A DNA stretch of 64,000 nucleotides from Apilactobacillus apinorum. Lineage in GTDB: Bacteria > Bacillota > Bacilli > Lactobacillales > Lactobacillaceae. Shown here piece after piece: positions 63,723 through 64,000 of this stretch. The position numbers and the translations under genes were made by a program. Position 1 is the first letter of the stretch. Each line of letters opens with the position of its first letter. The DNA lies in contig NZ_KQ440396.1 of assembly GCF_001281175.1 (NCBI RefSeq), forward strand, positions 124,001 through 188,000. The letters run 5' to 3'. The notes beneath the pieces are model-generated. The model was given only the letters and a program-made list of their open reading frames with translations. It had not been told where the DNA came from and did not search any database.

Positions 63723-64000
63723 TTACTCATCACCTACTTCAACTTGTTCTAAATAAATTTTATCATCAACCTGCCCAACACTAATTTTATGCTCTTTAAC
63801 TAACTCTAATAAAGATAGGAATGTGGTTACTACCATCTCAATATTATTAGTATTCTTAAATAATTGATCAAACTCGATATGCTTTTGCTGCGACAACTTT
63901 TCCATGACAAATTCAGATTGTTCCTTAACTGTAAATTGCCATTCAATAACTGAATGAACGTATGGCTCATTTTCTTTTATTTTATCAATCACTCTATCGA
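63723..64000 (-). CDS. scpA: Segregation and condensation protein A (kleisin), C-terminal part
   Basis: The reading frame is open to the right edge, giving the last 92 residues or so. The C-terminal winged helix, which binds the SMC ATPase head, can be seen as TTFLSLLELVKEHKISVGQVDD and IYLEQVE. The preceding IEWQFTVKEQSEFVMEKL is the linker. A GTG at 63992 is internal, not a start: the frame continues upstream with Asp-Arg. Identification rests on this domain and on the following scpB and rluB. Confidence 0.9.
   Translation of the reverse strand, partial: DRVIDKIKENEPYVHSVIEWQFTVKEQSEFVMEKLSQQKHIEFDQLFKNTNNIEMVVTTFLSLLELVKEHKISVGQVDDKIYLEQVEVGDE

Overview
The window is AT-rich chromosomal DNA from a low-G+C Gram-positive bacterium, almost certainly a member of the Lactobacillaceae. 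Pointers are strong Shine-Dalgarno sequences, the glnR-glnA and rplU-prp-rpmA operons, an L27 precursor with a Prp cleavage site, a DUF3042 gene, a phenylalanine T-box before pheST, an FMN riboswitch before ribU, a long-form ThyA, and an ispA-tlyA-recN cluster without dxs or argR. Genus is not decided from the sequence. All but five genes lie on the minus strand, so replication probably runs from high to low coordinates. It is a housekeeping region: no rRNA, CRISPR, prophage or insertion sequence was seen.

Layout, in the direction of minus-strand transcription (high to low coordinates). 64.0-62.5 kb: scpA (partial), scpB, rluB. 62.4-58 kb: FMN riboswitch, ribU, then ypbB-like, recQ, a LysM protein and cmk with little spacing. 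57.8-53.4 kb: rpsA, der, hup and a TPR protein. At 52.6-53.4 kb on the plus strand lies a degenerate tyrosine-recombinase-like gene. 52.5-46 kb: cca, an ABC-F ATPase, thyA, dfrA, a GDSL lipase, ypmS-like and yozE-like genes. 46-39 kb: rbgA, rnhB, dprA, topA, xerC, then an aldose-epimerase gene with its own promoter and a cre-like site. 39.4-38.1 kb (plus): acylphosphatase and a YidC lipoprotein. 38-30 kb: SpoU methyltransferase, HD protein, HxlR regulator, T-box, pheST, mltG, udk, greA. 30.2-27.6 kb (plus): a YfhO-family membrane protein. 27.5-22.2 kb: class B PBP, L33, fthC, rhomboid, yqgQ, glucokinase, rhodanese-like protein. 22.0 kb (plus): DUF3042. 21.9-18.4 kb: miaA, glnR-glnA, a divergent dUTPase-like gene, tRNA-Arg. 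18.3-15.6 kb: L21 leader with rplU-prp-rpmA, then efp-asp23-nusB. 15.5-8.7 kb: folD-xseA-xseB-ispA-tlyA-recN-gmk-rpoZ. 8.7 kb to the left edge: coaBC-priA-fmt-rsmB-prpC-pknB-rsgA.

The genes serve translation and its control, DNA replication, repair and segregation, cell-envelope synthesis, and folate/thymidylate and isoprenoid metabolism. The points most worth a second look are: the recombinase-like protein that has lost its catalytic residues; a dUTPase_2-like protein with altered acidic residues; a cysteine-free rhodanese; the possible FMN control of ypbB-recQ; and six places where an intrinsic terminator stands directly in front of the ribosome-binding region of the next co-oriented gene, suggesting read-through as a general regulatory habit of this chromosome.
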